Assembly: GCA_011959205.1 (NCBI GenBank)
Contig: BLLV01000183.1
Span: 1-39,570, forward strand
Reading direction: 5' to 3'
Source: Bacteroidaceae bacterium
Lineage (GTDB): Bacteria > Bacteroidota > Bacteroidia > Bacteroidales > Bacteroidaceae
DNA length: 39,570 nucleotides
Part shown: one piece after another, positions 23,680 through 32,023 of the stretch
How the letters are laid out: each line of letters starts with the position of its first letter
Numbering within the stretch: position 1 is the first letter of the stretch
Program-made: the position numbers and the translations under genes
Notes under the pieces: generated by a model
What the model saw: only the letters and a program-made list of their open reading frames with translations
Told to the model about the DNA's origin: nothing
Databases searched by the model: none

Positions 23680-24516
23680 TTAAGGGAACGCGGCGGTCGG
23701 CGATATGCCGTACTGCTTCTTGAACGCGGTGGAGAAGTGCGACGGATTCTTGAATCCCACCTCGGCATAGACATCCACCACCTTCCTGCCGCCCTCCTTC
23801 AGTTTGGCGTAGGCCACCTCGAGCCGTTTCCGTATCAGCCATTTCTCGGGCGTCAGGTCGCTGATTTTCCTGAAGTCGCGCTTGAACGTGGCAAGGCTGC
23901 GTCCCGTGTAGTGCGCCATTTCTTCCATCGTGAACTCGTACATGTAGTTCTCGTTCATGAACTCCAGGATGTCTATCTTCCACGGCTCGTTGAAGTCGAA
24001 GAGGGCCGGGGCAAAGCGCTTGTCGATATGCAGTAAGGCGAGCAGCCCCTCCTGCAGTTTCAGGTTCATGAAATCGTCATTGGGTTTCACGTCCGGGTCG
24101 AAGTAAGGGGTCATGGAGGCGAACAGGCTGGCGAGCTCTACCGTCTTGGGCAGCTTGATTACGCCGGGGCCGGGCTTGGGGGTGTCTGCGGGAACTTTGC
24201 GCGGCCCCAGCCTGCCGTACATTTCCCGCAGGAAACGGCGCGTGAACATCAGGAAGATGCCGCAGTAGCGTTCGCCGTCCTTCGTCCTTTTGTACATCGT
24301 GATGTGATGGTCGCGCGGAATGAAGACGCATTCGCCTTTCCCCACATGAATCCGTCCGGTCCCGTTGTCGAGAATCATCTCGCCCGAGTAGACATAGTTG
24401 ATGGCATATTCGCGGGAACGGTGCGTGCACCCGCCGAGGTCGTCGTAGTAGAAGCTGTAGAATACGTCATTGTAATTGAATATGAGCTTCAACGGGCCCG
24501 ATTGTTCGTCTGTCAT
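23680..24516 (-). CDS. AraC-family regulator of the hydrolase/cupin cassette
   Basis: This 278-residue transcription factor has an N-terminal cupin-like sensor (about 1-130: YAINYVYSGEMILDNGTGRIHVGKGECVFIPRDHHITMY) and a C-terminal AraC-type double helix-turn-helix (about 175-278: FTMEEMAHYTGRSLATFKRDF, then VVDVYAEVGFKNPSHFSTAFKKQYGISP). It is the most GC-rich gene in the window by eye. It lies upstream of, and in the same direction as, the flavin reductase, hydrolase-ABM and CMD-cupin genes, separated by a terminator and a new promoter, so it probably controls them. Its own -7 box is at 24542-24549. The inducer is unknown. Confidence 0.9.
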   Translation of the reverse strand: MTDEQSGPLKLIFNYNDVFYSFYYDDLGGCTHRSREYAINYVYSGEMILDNGTGRIHVGKGECVFIPRDHHITMYKRTKDGERYCGIFLMFTRRFLREMYGRLGPRKVPADTPKPGPGVIKLPKTVELASLFASMTPYFDPDVKPNDDFMNLKLQEGLLALLHIDKRFAPALFDFNEPWKIDILEFMNENYMYEFTMEEMAHYTGRSLATFKRDFRKISDLTPEKWLIRKRLEVAYAKLKEGGRKVVDVYAEVGFKNPSHFSTAFKKQYGISPTAAFP

Positions 24517-24541
24517 AATGCTTTGGTTTTATTTCCGATTG

Positions 24542-24549
24542 CAAATATA
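24542..24549 (-). promoter_or_regulatory. Promoter -7 box for the second AraC gene
   Basis: TATATTTG on the minus strand matches TAnnTTTG and lies 25 bases before the ATG at 24516. Confidence 0.5.
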
Positions 24550-24686
24550 GCGAAATACGCTCATTGCCCTTCGGCTCATATTAAAATAGTAGTGTGAAAT
24601 TATTGACCGGAAGAGACATGTGACATACATATCCGGAGAGTCACGTACACACCGGATGGCTTACGCAAAACTCTAGGAAAGAAAAT

Positions 24687-25952
24687 TTATTTTTTTTTCA
24701 GATATGCATACCCTATCCGACAATACAGGCATTTTTTCTTGTCGCAATATTCTTTCTTTAATTGTATTAAAGCCTGGCTGTCGGCGGCATTGGAGGCTTT
24801 CATTCCACATTGTTCCCACATGCGGGTGATGTAATTGTTTTCTGCTTTCAGTTCTTCCAGAAAACTGCCGGCACGTGCACAGAGCGTTTCGTTCCCTTTA
24901 TGTATTCCGTAGGCATAAAGAAAGGTTACTACTGTGTTGATAATCAGTAAATCCAGCGAGGTGTTACTTAAACTCTTCGGGCGGGAGGGAGAGGAGCCGC
25001 CAAATGTATAATGAGTGATCCAATACTCCGAAGTCCCTCCTTTCAGAATCTCTCTGACTCCTTGTAGTGTTTCCGTTTCCATGATGCGCGAGAGCAGTCC
25101 GTAGGCACGATGATAGAGACAAGCCAACTGTGCAATACGTATGTGTGGGAAATTGGCAGGACGCAGTCTGAGAAAACGCCATAGGGAAGCATCCATGGGC
25201 ATCAGTTCGAATTTATGTTGCAGGTAGGTGTACTCTTTTTTTAGCCGGAGGTAATATTCATCTCCGTCAGGGTCTTCCAGAATGCCCGCTTGCCCAAAGA
25301 AGATGGCTTCTATCTGGAATAGGTCGTTCCGATGTTTGTCTACCGCTCGGAAAGGAAGTCGATGAGCCCAGGTTTCGAAAGCGTCTCCGTTTAGCCCGAA
25401 CCCAAAATTACGTGCCAAGGTGATAAAGAAAGCATCTTCCCAATTGCCTTGGCAGCATTTTAGCCGTTCGCTCAACAGAGTTGCTTTTTGTTCGAACCGT
25501 TCCATCTGTAAAGAGGACATCCACGAGTGGACGGTGAAAGAGGAGAGTGAAGGAATGATGCGGTAACAAGGAGGGTAACTGTCTGTTTCCAACAGCTCTT
25601 TGTAGTTGGCGCGGACGGATTCTGGGCAGGAAAGTTGCATTTGGGGAATCTTTTCCCCGTTACTTCTGCTGATTTCCGTATCTATTTCGGAGGCTATATG
25701 CAGAATGACAGAGTTGTAACTGGCATCTGTATGATGTCCGTGTTTGAACCAGTCTGAAGATTTCCGGTGTATCTCGATATTTCCTATCCAGAGTACATCG
25801 TCCAGTTTGAGTTTGGCGTTAAAAAAATCGGGACCGGCGTTGGAATTCGCCAGTCCCGTATCTATAACTTCTACTTGTTGGCCAGTTGTGGTTTTCAGCT
25901 CTTTGAGAGGAAATATTTTGTGTTTCCATACATAGTGTAATAGTTGTTCCAT
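24687..25952 (-). CDS. DUF2851 family protein
   Basis: This 421-residue protein belongs to DUF2851, a family frequent in Bacteroidota with no established function. Recognisable features are the N-terminal MEQLLHYVWKHKIFPLKELKTTTG, the nuclease-like core NAGPDFFNAKLKLDDVLWIGNIEIHRKSSDWFKHGHHTDASYNSVILHI, where the E-x-H and D-A residues recall restriction-type folds, and a C-terminal CPxC-like cluster (DKKKCLYCRIGYAYLKK). A possible nuclease relation is inference from those residues. There is no signal peptide. It is divergent from dapB with a promoter box at 25976. Confidence 0.85.
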   Translation of the reverse strand: MEQLLHYVWKHKIFPLKELKTTTGQQVEVIDTGLANSNAGPDFFNAKLKLDDVLWIGNIEIHRKSSDWFKHGHHTDASYNSVILHIASEIDTEISRSNGEKIPQMQLSCPESVRANYKELLETDSYPPCYRIIPSLSSFTVHSWMSSLQMERFEQKATLLSERLKCCQGNWEDAFFITLARNFGFGLNGDAFETWAHRLPFRAVDKHRNDLFQIEAIFFGQAGILEDPDGDEYYLRLKKEYTYLQHKFELMPMDASLWRFLRLRPANFPHIRIAQLACLYHRAYGLLSRIMETETLQGVREILKGGTSEYWITHYTFGGSSPSRPKSLSNTSLDLLIINTVVTFLYAYGIHKGNETLCARAGSFLEELKAENNYITRMWEQCGMKASNAADSQALIQLKKEYCDKKKCLYCRIGYAYLKKK

Positions 25953-25975
25953 GTTAATGAGGTGTAAATGTTTGG

Positions 25976-25983
25976 CAAATGTA
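25976..25983 (-). promoter_or_regulatory. Promoter -7 box for the DUF2851 gene
   Basis: TACATTTG on the minus strand matches TAnnTTTG and lies 23 bases before the ATG at 25952. Confidence 0.5.
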
Positions 25984-26004
25984 ATGGTTTACAACGAAAA
26001 ACGC

Positions 26005-26012
26005 TATCTTTG
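26005..26012 (+). promoter_or_regulatory. Promoter -7 box for the dapB-to-uxuA run
   Basis: TATCTTTG matches TAnnTTTG and lies 23 bases before the dapB ATG. It is the only obvious promoter for the tight gene run up to 29776. Confidence 0.55.
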
Positions 26013-26035
26013 TGGCTAAAATAACATTCGTAATT

Positions 26036-26791
26036 ATGAAAATAGCATTAATAGGATACGGAAAGATGGGTAAGGAGATTGAAAAAGTTGCAGTTGCCCG
26101 CGGACATGAGATTGTGAGTATTATAGATGTTGATAATCAAGATGATTTCAATTCGGAAGCATTTAAGTCGGCCGATGTGGCTATTGAGTTTACTAACCCG
26201 ATGGTGGCATACGATAACTATATGAAGACTTTTGCTGCCGGTGTCAAATTGGTATCGGGCAGCACCGGATGGATGGACAAACATGGTGATGAGGTGAAGG
26301 AATTATGCACGAAAGGCGGAAAAACTTTGTTTTGGTCGTCTAACTTCAGCCTGGGTGTCGCTATTTTCTCGGCTGTAAATAAATACCTGGCTAAAATAAT
26401 GAATAACTTTCCCGCTTACGAAGTTTCTATGACCGAAACTCACCATATTCATAAGCTGGATGCGCCCAGCGGAACAGCTATCACGCTGGCCGAAGGGATT
26501 CTGGAAAATATGAACCGCAAGAGTAAATGGGTGAAAGGTACCTTGGCAGCACCGGATGGAACTGTTTCCGGAAGTACGGAATGTGCAGAGAATGAATTTC
26601 CTGTCAGCTCTATCCGTGAAGGGGAGGTGTTTGGTATCCATACCATCCGTTACGACTCCGAGGCGGACAGCATCTCGATAACCCATGACGCCAAGAACCG
26701 GAAAGGTTTTGCCTTGGGGGCTGTCCTGGCAGCGGAATATACATCCAGACATGAGGGGTTATTAGGAATGAGTGATTTATTTCAGTTTTAG
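26036..26791 (+). CDS. dapB: 4-hydroxy-tetrahydrodipicolinate reductase
   Basis: DapB reduces 4-hydroxy-tetrahydrodipicolinate with NAD(P)H in the diaminopimelate/lysine pathway, needed for peptidoglycan. From the ATG at 26036 it is 251 residues, a typical size for this phylum. The dinucleotide site GYGKMG is at 7-12. The catalytic region ETHHIHKLDAPSGTA at 134-148 contains the conserved His pair (136-137) and Lys140. The ATG follows a -7 box at 26005-26012, which rules out an earlier start. The gene leads a tight plus-strand run: the first signal peptidase starts three bases after its stop. Confidence 0.97.
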   Translation: MKIALIGYGKMGKEIEKVAVARGHEIVSIIDVDNQDDFNSEAFKSADVAIEFTNPMVAYDNYMKTFAAGVKLVSGSTGWMDKHGDEVKELCTKGGKTLFWSSNFSLGVAIFSAVNKYLAKIMNNFPAYEVSMTETHHIHKLDAPSGTAITLAEGILENMNRKSKWVKGTLAAPDGTVSGSTECAENEFPVSSIREGEVFGIHTIRYDSEADSISITHDAKNRKGFALGAVLAAEYTSRHEGLLGMSDLFQF

Positions 26792-26794
26792 GAT

Positions 26795-28219
26795 ATGATA
26801 AAAGCAACACGTACACAGTGGATCAAGTTTGCCGTTGTCCTGGCGCTTTACCTGATATTTCTTGTTTGGTTGAGAAGCTGGCTGGGACTGGTGGTTGTAC
26901 CGTTTATCTTCGATGCGTATATCACAAAGAAGATTCCATGGACTTGGTGGAAACAATCCAAGAACCGTCATGTAGTGACCGTCATGGGATGGGTGGATGC
27001 CATTGTATTCGCACTGGTGGCAGTCTATTTTGTCAACCTCTATTTTTTCCAGAACTATGTGATCCCTTCTTCCTCACTGGAAAAGTCATTGCTGACGGGG
27101 GATTATCTGTTTGTGAGCAAAATGAGTTACGGTCCCCGTGTGCCTCAGACTCCGCTGCATATGCCGTTGGCGCAACATACACTGCCGGTCTTTAACTGTA
27201 AATCGTACCTTGAGCATCCGCAATGGGAGTATAAGCGGGTGAAAGGTTTGGGAGAGGTGCGGTTGAATGATATCGTTGTCTTTAACTTCCCGGCCGGAGA
27301 TACAGTTGCCACCGGTGTGCCCAATGATGATATTTACCGTCTGAGCTATGGCGCAGGCAAGGAACTGGCGAAACCGATGGATCTGGCTTCCATGACTCCG
27401 GAGCAGCAACGGGTGGTTTATGATTATTATTATCAGTTGGGCCGGGAGTATCTGAAGGAGAATCCACAGAATTTCGGTGAGATAATCAGCCGTCCGGTAG
27501 ACCGTCGCGAGAACTATGTAAAGCGGTGTGTGGGCTTGCCCGGACAGACGTTGGAGATAAAGGACCGTATTATTTACTTGGACGGAAAAGCTAATAAAGA
27601 ACCAGATAATGTGCAGTATCGTTATCTGGTGAAAACCAAGCGTCCTATTCCCGATGACCTAGCGCATGAACTGGGTATCAGCAGGGAGGATATGATGATG
27701 TATTATACGGATGCCTCCGTTTATAATATGCCGCTGACAGAAAAGGCGAAAGCTGGTTTGCTGGCCCGTAAGGATGTGGCAATCGGCATTGAAAACACAC
27801 AGGCTGATGATGCGGGAGGCCTATATCCGCTGAATATGTATAAGAACTGGACTACGGATAACTATGGACCGGTATGGATTCCGAAAAAAGGGGAAACGGT
27901 GAAACTCACGTTGGAGAATCTGCCTGTTTACGAGCGTCCTATCCATGCCTACGAGGGTAATGAACTGGCTGTGAAAGATGGAAAGATCTATATCAACGGC
28001 AAGGAGACCGATGAATATACTTTCAAGATGGATTATTACTGGATGATGGGGGATAACCGTCATAACTCGGCCGATTCCCGTTTTTGGGGATTTGTTCCCG
28101 AAGATCATGTGGTGGGAAAGCCCATCTTTATTTGGCTGTCATTGGATAATGACCGTGGCTGGCTGGATGGAAAGATACGTTGGAACCGATTGTTTACCTT
28201 TGTAGATAACATTAAATAA
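26795..28219 (+). CDS. lepB: Signal peptidase I, catalytically complete
   Basis: This inner-membrane serine protease removes signal peptides from exported proteins. At 474 residues it is longer than E. coli LepB; the additions are an N-terminal membrane region (segments at about 10-35 and 66-85) and a large insert between the catalytic boxes, both usual in Bacteroides. Box B reads IPSSSLEKSL with the catalytic serine at 94. The general-base lysine is Lys243 in NYVKRCVGLPG. Box E is MMGDNRHNSADSRFWGFVPEDHVVGK, with all expected residues. It starts three bases after dapB and ends one base before a related gene, a tandem paralogue that has lost its active site. Confidence 0.95.
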   Translation: MIKATRTQWIKFAVVLALYLIFLVWLRSWLGLVVVPFIFDAYITKKIPWTWWKQSKNRHVVTVMGWVDAIVFALVAVYFVNLYFFQNYVIPSSSLEKSLLTGDYLFVSKMSYGPRVPQTPLHMPLAQHTLPVFNCKSYLEHPQWEYKRVKGLGEVRLNDIVVFNFPAGDTVATGVPNDDIYRLSYGAGKELAKPMDLASMTPEQQRVVYDYYYQLGREYLKENPQNFGEIISRPVDRRENYVKRCVGLPGQTLEIKDRIIYLDGKANKEPDNVQYRYLVKTKRPIPDDLAHELGISREDMMMYYTDASVYNMPLTEKAKAGLLARKDVAIGIENTQADDAGGLYPLNMYKNWTTDNYGPVWIPKKGETVKLTLENLPVYERPIHAYEGNELAVKDGKIYINGKETDEYTFKMDYYWMMGDNRHNSADSRFWGFVPEDHVVGKPIFIWLSLDNDRGWLDGKIRWNRLFTFVDNIK

Positions 28220-28220
28220 A

Positions 28221-29120
28221 TTGCGCATATCCCGTATTCCTGTATGGATCAAAGCAATGCTTACTGCTGTCATTCTGGTTGTGCTGGTAAAGACATTTGC
28301 TTTCACCTCCTGCACCATTCCCTCTACCGGTATGGAAAATAGCCTTTATCAAGGGGAAAGGGTTTTGGTGAATAAGTGGAGCTATGGGTTTCGTGTGCCT
28401 TTTTCTACCTGGCGGTGGCTGGGAAAAACGGCCGGAAAGGGGGATATTGTATTGTTCAATAACCCTAATCCCCGGTCTCCGCAGATTTCGGTGGGCAATC
28501 GGGAGGTATTTATAAGCCGTGTGGTAGGAGTGCCCGGAGATACGTTGATGCTGAATGATGAACTGTGGGTGACTGACGAGCAGGTACTGAGTCCGGATAG
28601 TAAATCTTTGTATGTTTATCCTTATACGGAAGAAGAAACGATGCAGGCCGTCATGCGGCAATTGAACATTCAGGGGAACAGCCTGGTAGGGTATGCCGGA
28701 GGGAAGTACATACGTACTTTCAGTCATTATGAATATTATCTGTTGAAACAGAAACTGGCAGATAAAGTGGATCTGGTTCCTCTCTATCAAAAAGATATAA
28801 GCAAGAGCCACCCTTTGGTAATTCCGGAGAAAGGAAAACTTGTCAAAGTATATCCTTGGAATGTGACTTTGCTGTGCAATACCATTGTCCGTCACGAAGG
28901 GAAAGTGGCTTCTGTCAGGGGAGACACCCTGTATGTGGGCGGAACGCCTGTAGAAGCTTATACATTTAATAAAGATTATTACTGGATGGCTTCCAATAAT
29001 CCGGTAAATTTGTGCGATTCACGTTTGTTCGGTTTGGTGCCCGATGACCATCTGATAGGTAAAGCTTGGTATATCTGGTTCTCATCCGAAAGAGAACGCA
29101 TTTTTCAACGAGTGCAATAA
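28221..29120 (+). CDS. Signal peptidase I-like protein lacking the catalytic dyad
   Basis: This 299-residue membrane protein is plainly homologous to signal peptidase I over its whole length, with a single N-terminal membrane segment (about 12-29). Aligned with its neighbour, the box B serine is Gly37 (IPSTGMENSL), the general-base lysine is Ser99 (VFISRVVGVPGD), and box E is degenerate: ASNNPVNLCDSRLFG keeps DSR but has lost the GDNR and the supporting Ser. It is therefore probably not a classical signal peptidase; a scaffold, regulator or altered enzyme are options. Ser35, two positions earlier, is a conceivable but unproven substitute nucleophile. The start is a TTG at 28221, one base after lepB; the first in-frame ATG is at 28257 and would still keep most of the membrane segment. 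Its stop overlaps the next ATG (TAATG). Confidence 0.85.
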   Translation: MRISRIPVWIKAMLTAVILVVLVKTFAFTSCTIPSTGMENSLYQGERVLVNKWSYGFRVPFSTWRWLGKTAGKGDIVLFNNPNPRSPQISVGNREVFISRVVGVPGDTLMLNDELWVTDEQVLSPDSKSLYVYPYTEEETMQAVMRQLNIQGNSLVGYAGGKYIRTFSHYEYYLLKQKLADKVDLVPLYQKDISKSHPLVIPEKGKLVKVYPWNVTLLCNTIVRHEGKVASVRGDTLYVGGTPVEAYTFNKDYYWMASNNPVNLCDSRLFGLVPDDHLIGKAWYIWFSSERERIFQRVQ

Positions 29121-29776
29121 TGGAAAAGACGATATATGTAAGTTCGGCTTATTTGGCTCCGGTGGAGTATTATACAAAACTGTTTGCTTGTGAAAAAGCC
29201 TATGTGGAACAGTACGATAATTATGTGAAACAGACCTATCGCAACCGTTGTGTCATAGCGGCGGCAGATGGCCCGCTGGCACTGACTATCCCTACAGAAA
29301 AGGCTGAAACGGCCAAATGTCTGATGAAGGATGTCCGTGTTTCGGATCATGGCAATTGGCGTCATGTGCATTGGAATGCGTTGGTAGCTGCATACAGAAA
29401 CAGCCCTTTCTTTGAGTACTATGCCGATGATTTCCAAGTTTTTTATGAAAAAAAATATGCCTTCTTGTGGGATTATAATCAGGAAATTTGTGCGTTGGTA
29501 TGCGATTTGATTGATATTCATCCCCGTATGGAAGGTACAACGGAATATCGCACGGAATTTGTTCCGGGCGAGGTTGATTTTCGTGAGATTATTCATCCGA
29601 AGCGTGACTGGCGTGAGGCGGATGCTGACTTTTGTCCTAAACCTTACTATCAAGTTTTTGATGCCAAATACGGTTTTCTGCCGAATTTGAGCATCGTTGA
29701 TCTTTTGTTTAATATGGGGCCGGAGAGCCTGATTGTTTTGCGAGATAGTGTTAAAGGTATAAACCATAAAAAGTAA
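29120..29776 (+). CDS. WbqC-family protein
   Basis: This 218-residue protein matches the WbqC-like family, often found near O-antigen and cell-surface genes and proposed to be a glycosyl or amino-sugar-modifying enzyme; the mechanism is unsettled. The family pattern is seen in IYVSSAYLAPVEYYTKLFACEKAYVEQYDNYVKQTYRNRCVI, then LTIPTEK, a WRHVHWNALVAAYRNSPFFEYY stretch and a C-terminal NLSIVDLLFNMGPES. The ATG at 29120 shares its A with the TAA of the upstream gene, favouring it over an in-frame start at 29066 that would overlap by 55 bases. The next gene starts four bases later. Confidence 0.88.
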   Translation: MEKTIYVSSAYLAPVEYYTKLFACEKAYVEQYDNYVKQTYRNRCVIAAADGPLALTIPTEKAETAKCLMKDVRVSDHGNWRHVHWNALVAAYRNSPFFEYYADDFQVFYEKKYAFLWDYNQEICALVCDLIDIHPRMEGTTEYRTEFVPGEVDFREIIHPKRDWREADADFCPKPYYQVFDAKYGFLPNLSIVDLLFNMGPESLIVLRDSVKGINHKK

Positions 29777-29780
29777 TATC

Positions 29781-30593
29781 ATGAATAATTTGTTTAGTGT
29801 AAAAGACCAGGTGGTGGTAATCACCGGTGGAACAGGGGTTTTGGGAAAGGCCATTGCCGCCCATTTGGCGGAAGAAGGCGCCAAGGTTGTTATATTAGGC
29901 CGTAAGGCGGAAGTAGGGAATGCCATTGTAAGCGAGATCAAGGCTAAAGGCGGAGAAGCCATGTTTCTTGTAACCAATGTGTTGGATGAGGCTGTTTTGG
30001 AGCAGAACCTGAAAGATATCCTGGCTACATACGGGCGTGTAGATGCATTGCTGAATGCGGCTGGAGGCAATATGCCGGGTGCTACGATTGCTCCGACAGG
30101 TAATTTCTTTGATTTGAAGGCCGATGAGTTTCAGAAAGTGCTTAATTTGAATCTTACCGGAACGGTCCTGCCTACACAGGTATTTTTGAAGCCGATGGTG
30201 GAACAGGAGAAAGGGGCTATTGTGAACTTCTCTTCCATGGCGGCATTCCGTCCGATGACCCGTGTATGTGGTTATGCGGCTGCAAAGGCGGGAATTTCTA
30301 ATTTCACTGCGTTCATGGCCAATGAAGTGGCTACGAAATTTGGTGAAGGCATCCGCGTGAATGCCATTGCTCCGGGATTCTTTCTGACCGAGCAGAACCG
30401 TACCTTGTTGACCAACGAAGACGGTACATATACACAGCGTGGTAATGATGTGATCCGTCAGACTCCGTTCAAGCGTTTCGGTAAAGCGGAGGAACTGTGT
30501 GGAACCATTCAGTACCTCATCAGTGATGCCAGCAGCTTTGTAACCGGTACTGTAGCCGTAGTGGATGGTGGTTTCAATGCGTTTGCCATGTAA
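29781..30593 (+). CDS. SDR-family oxidoreductase, probable D-mannonate oxidoreductase
   Basis: This 270-residue short-chain dehydrogenase has TGGTGVLG at 15-22 for NAD(P) binding, an NAAGG motif at 92-96, and catalytic residues Ser151/152, Tyr165 and Lys169 (GYAAAKAG), with the standard C-terminal VDGGFNAF. The next gene, mannonate dehydratase, takes D-mannonate, so the likely step is interconversion of D-fructuronate and D-mannonate, done in Bacteroidetes by an SDR and not by the E. coli UxuB fold. That assignment rests mainly on the gene pairing. It starts four bases after the WbqC gene and precedes uxuA by 39 bases. Confidence 0.85.
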   Translation: MNNLFSVKDQVVVITGGTGVLGKAIAAHLAEEGAKVVILGRKAEVGNAIVSEIKAKGGEAMFLVTNVLDEAVLEQNLKDILATYGRVDALLNAAGGNMPGATIAPTGNFFDLKADEFQKVLNLNLTGTVLPTQVFLKPMVEQEKGAIVNFSSMAAFRPMTRVCGYAAAKAGISNFTAFMANEVATKFGEGIRVNAIAPGFFLTEQNRTLLTNEDGTYTQRGNDVIRQTPFKRFGKAEELCGTIQYLISDASSFVTGTVAVVDGGFNAFAM

Positions 30594-30632
30594 TAAGTCT
30601 TTGGTTTTTAATTCTCAATTTTTAGATTAGAT

Positions 30633-31808
30633 ATGATTTTATGTGAGCAAACATGGCGCTGGTACGGACCGAATGACCCCGTATCATTGTGGGACATCAA
30701 ACAAGCTGGAGCAACCGGTATTGTCAATGCCTTACATCATATTCCCAACGGTGAAGTATGGACGGTAGAGGAAATAATGAAGCGCAAGAAATTGATTGAA
30801 GAAGCAGGGTTAACTTGGAGTGTCGTAGAGTCCGTGCCCGTACACGAACATATCAAGACACAGACAGGAGACTATCTGAGGTATATCGAGAACTATAAAC
30901 AGAGCTTGCGTAATTTGGCAGCATGCGGCATCTATATTGTGACTTATAACTTCATGCCTGTATTGGATTGGACCCGTACGGACTTGGCATATACGTTGCC
31001 CGATGGTTCCAAGGCATTGCGTTTTGAGCGGGCTGCTTTTGTAGCGTTCGATCTGTTCATCTTGAAACGTCCGGGAGCTGAAAAAGAGTACTCAGCCGAA
31101 GAGATAGCAAAGGCAAAAGCGCGTCTGGCACAAATGGATGAGGAAGAGGCTCATCGCCTGACACGGAATATGATTGCAGGATTGCCCGGTTCGGAGGAAA
31201 GTTTTACATTGGAGCAATTCCAGAACGAACTGGACCGTTACAAGGATATTGATGCGGACCAACTTCGTGGTAACTTGATTTTCTTCTTGAAAGAAATTTG
31301 TCCGGTAGCCGATGAGGTGGGAGTCAAGCTGGTTATTCATCCGGACGATCCACCTATGGCTATCTTGGGGTTGCCACGCATTATGAGTACAGAGGCAGAT
31401 TTCAAGCAGTTGGTGGAAGCTGTACCTAATCCGTCAAACGGACTTTGCCTGTGTTGCGGTTCATTTGGCGTATCTGCACAGAATGATTTGCCGGGTATTA
31501 TGGAACGCTGGGGAGACCGTATCAACTTTGTTCATTTGCGCAGTACCCAACGGGATGCGGAAGGAAATTTTTATGAGGCGAATCATTTGGAAGGTGATGT
31601 GGACATGTATCATGTGGTCAAGAACCTGTTGATAGTGCAGCAACGCCGCGGAGTATCTATTCCGATGCGTCCGGATCATGGCCATCAGATGATAGATGAT
31701 TTGAACAAGAAAACAAATCCGGGCTATTCATGCCTGGGACGTATGCGTGGTTTGGCTGAACTTCGTGGTTTGGAAAAGGGAATAGCGATGAGTATGGAAG
31801 CAGAGTAA
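30633..31808 (+). CDS. uxuA: Mannonate dehydratase
   Basis: UxuA dehydrates D-mannonate to 2-keto-3-deoxy-D-gluconate in glucuronate breakdown, using a divalent metal. The 391-residue length and overall sequence match: [47 protein letters not shown] start, [42 protein letters not shown] and the C-terminal RPDHGHQM. The histidines and cysteine that bind metal in the family are all present. A terminator follows at 31833. The genes for uronate isomerase and the KDG kinase/aldolase are not in the window. Confidence 0.95.
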   Translation: MILCEQTWRWYGPNDPVSLWDIKQAGATGIVNALHHIPNGEVWTVEEIMKRKKLIEEAGLTWSVVESVPVHEHIKTQTGDYLRYIENYKQSLRNLAACGIYIVTYNFMPVLDWTRTDLAYTLPDGSKALRFERAAFVAFDLFILKRPGAEKEYSAEEIAKAKARLAQMDEEEAHRLTRNMIAGLPGSEESFTLEQFQNELDRYKDIDADQLRGNLIFFLKEICPVADEVGVKLVIHPDDPPMAILGLPRIMSTEADFKQLVEAVPNPSNGLCLCCGSFGVSAQNDLPGIMERWGDRINFVHLRSTQRDAEGNFYEANHLEGDVDMYHVVKNLLIVQQRRGVSIPMRPDHGHQMIDDLNKKTNPGYSCLGRMRGLAELRGLEKGIAMSMEAE

Positions 31809-31832
31809 TCTCTTTTTTAACATATAGAAAGA

Positions 31833-31888
31833 AGACCTGAATGTCTTCCGTTGATAGAGTATCTTCGGAAACATTTAGGTCTTTTTTT
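31833..31888 (+). terminator. Terminator of the dapB-uxuA run
   Basis: A 17-18 bp stem (31833-31850 with 31866-31882) with one bulge and one G-U pair closes a 15-base loop, and is followed by seven T residues. Confidence 0.85.
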
Positions 31889-31951
31889 GTCTAAAAGGGA
31901 GATAATGAGGAGTGTTCTAGACAAATATAGATATTAATTAGATAAATAAAG

Positions 31952-31974
31952 AGGTGTTGTTGATAGGCAACTCC
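31952..31974. promoter_or_regulatory. Dyad in the second susC leader
   Basis: AGGTGTTG and CAACTCCT form an imperfect inverted repeat directly abutting the -7 box, so the repeat overlaps where the -33 element should be. It may be an operator for the regulator at the right edge; its sequence also resembles part of the terminator hairpins at 31 and 5291. Confidence 0.3.
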
Positions 31975-31982
31975 TACTTTTG
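31975..31982 (+). promoter_or_regulatory. Promoter -7 box for the second susC locus
   Basis: TACTTTTG matches TAnnTTTG, 41 bases before the ATG. Confidence 0.5.
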
Positions 31983-32023
31983 CTTAAAATTTATGTTTAA
32001 ACAAACCTTTAAAATCTTTTATT

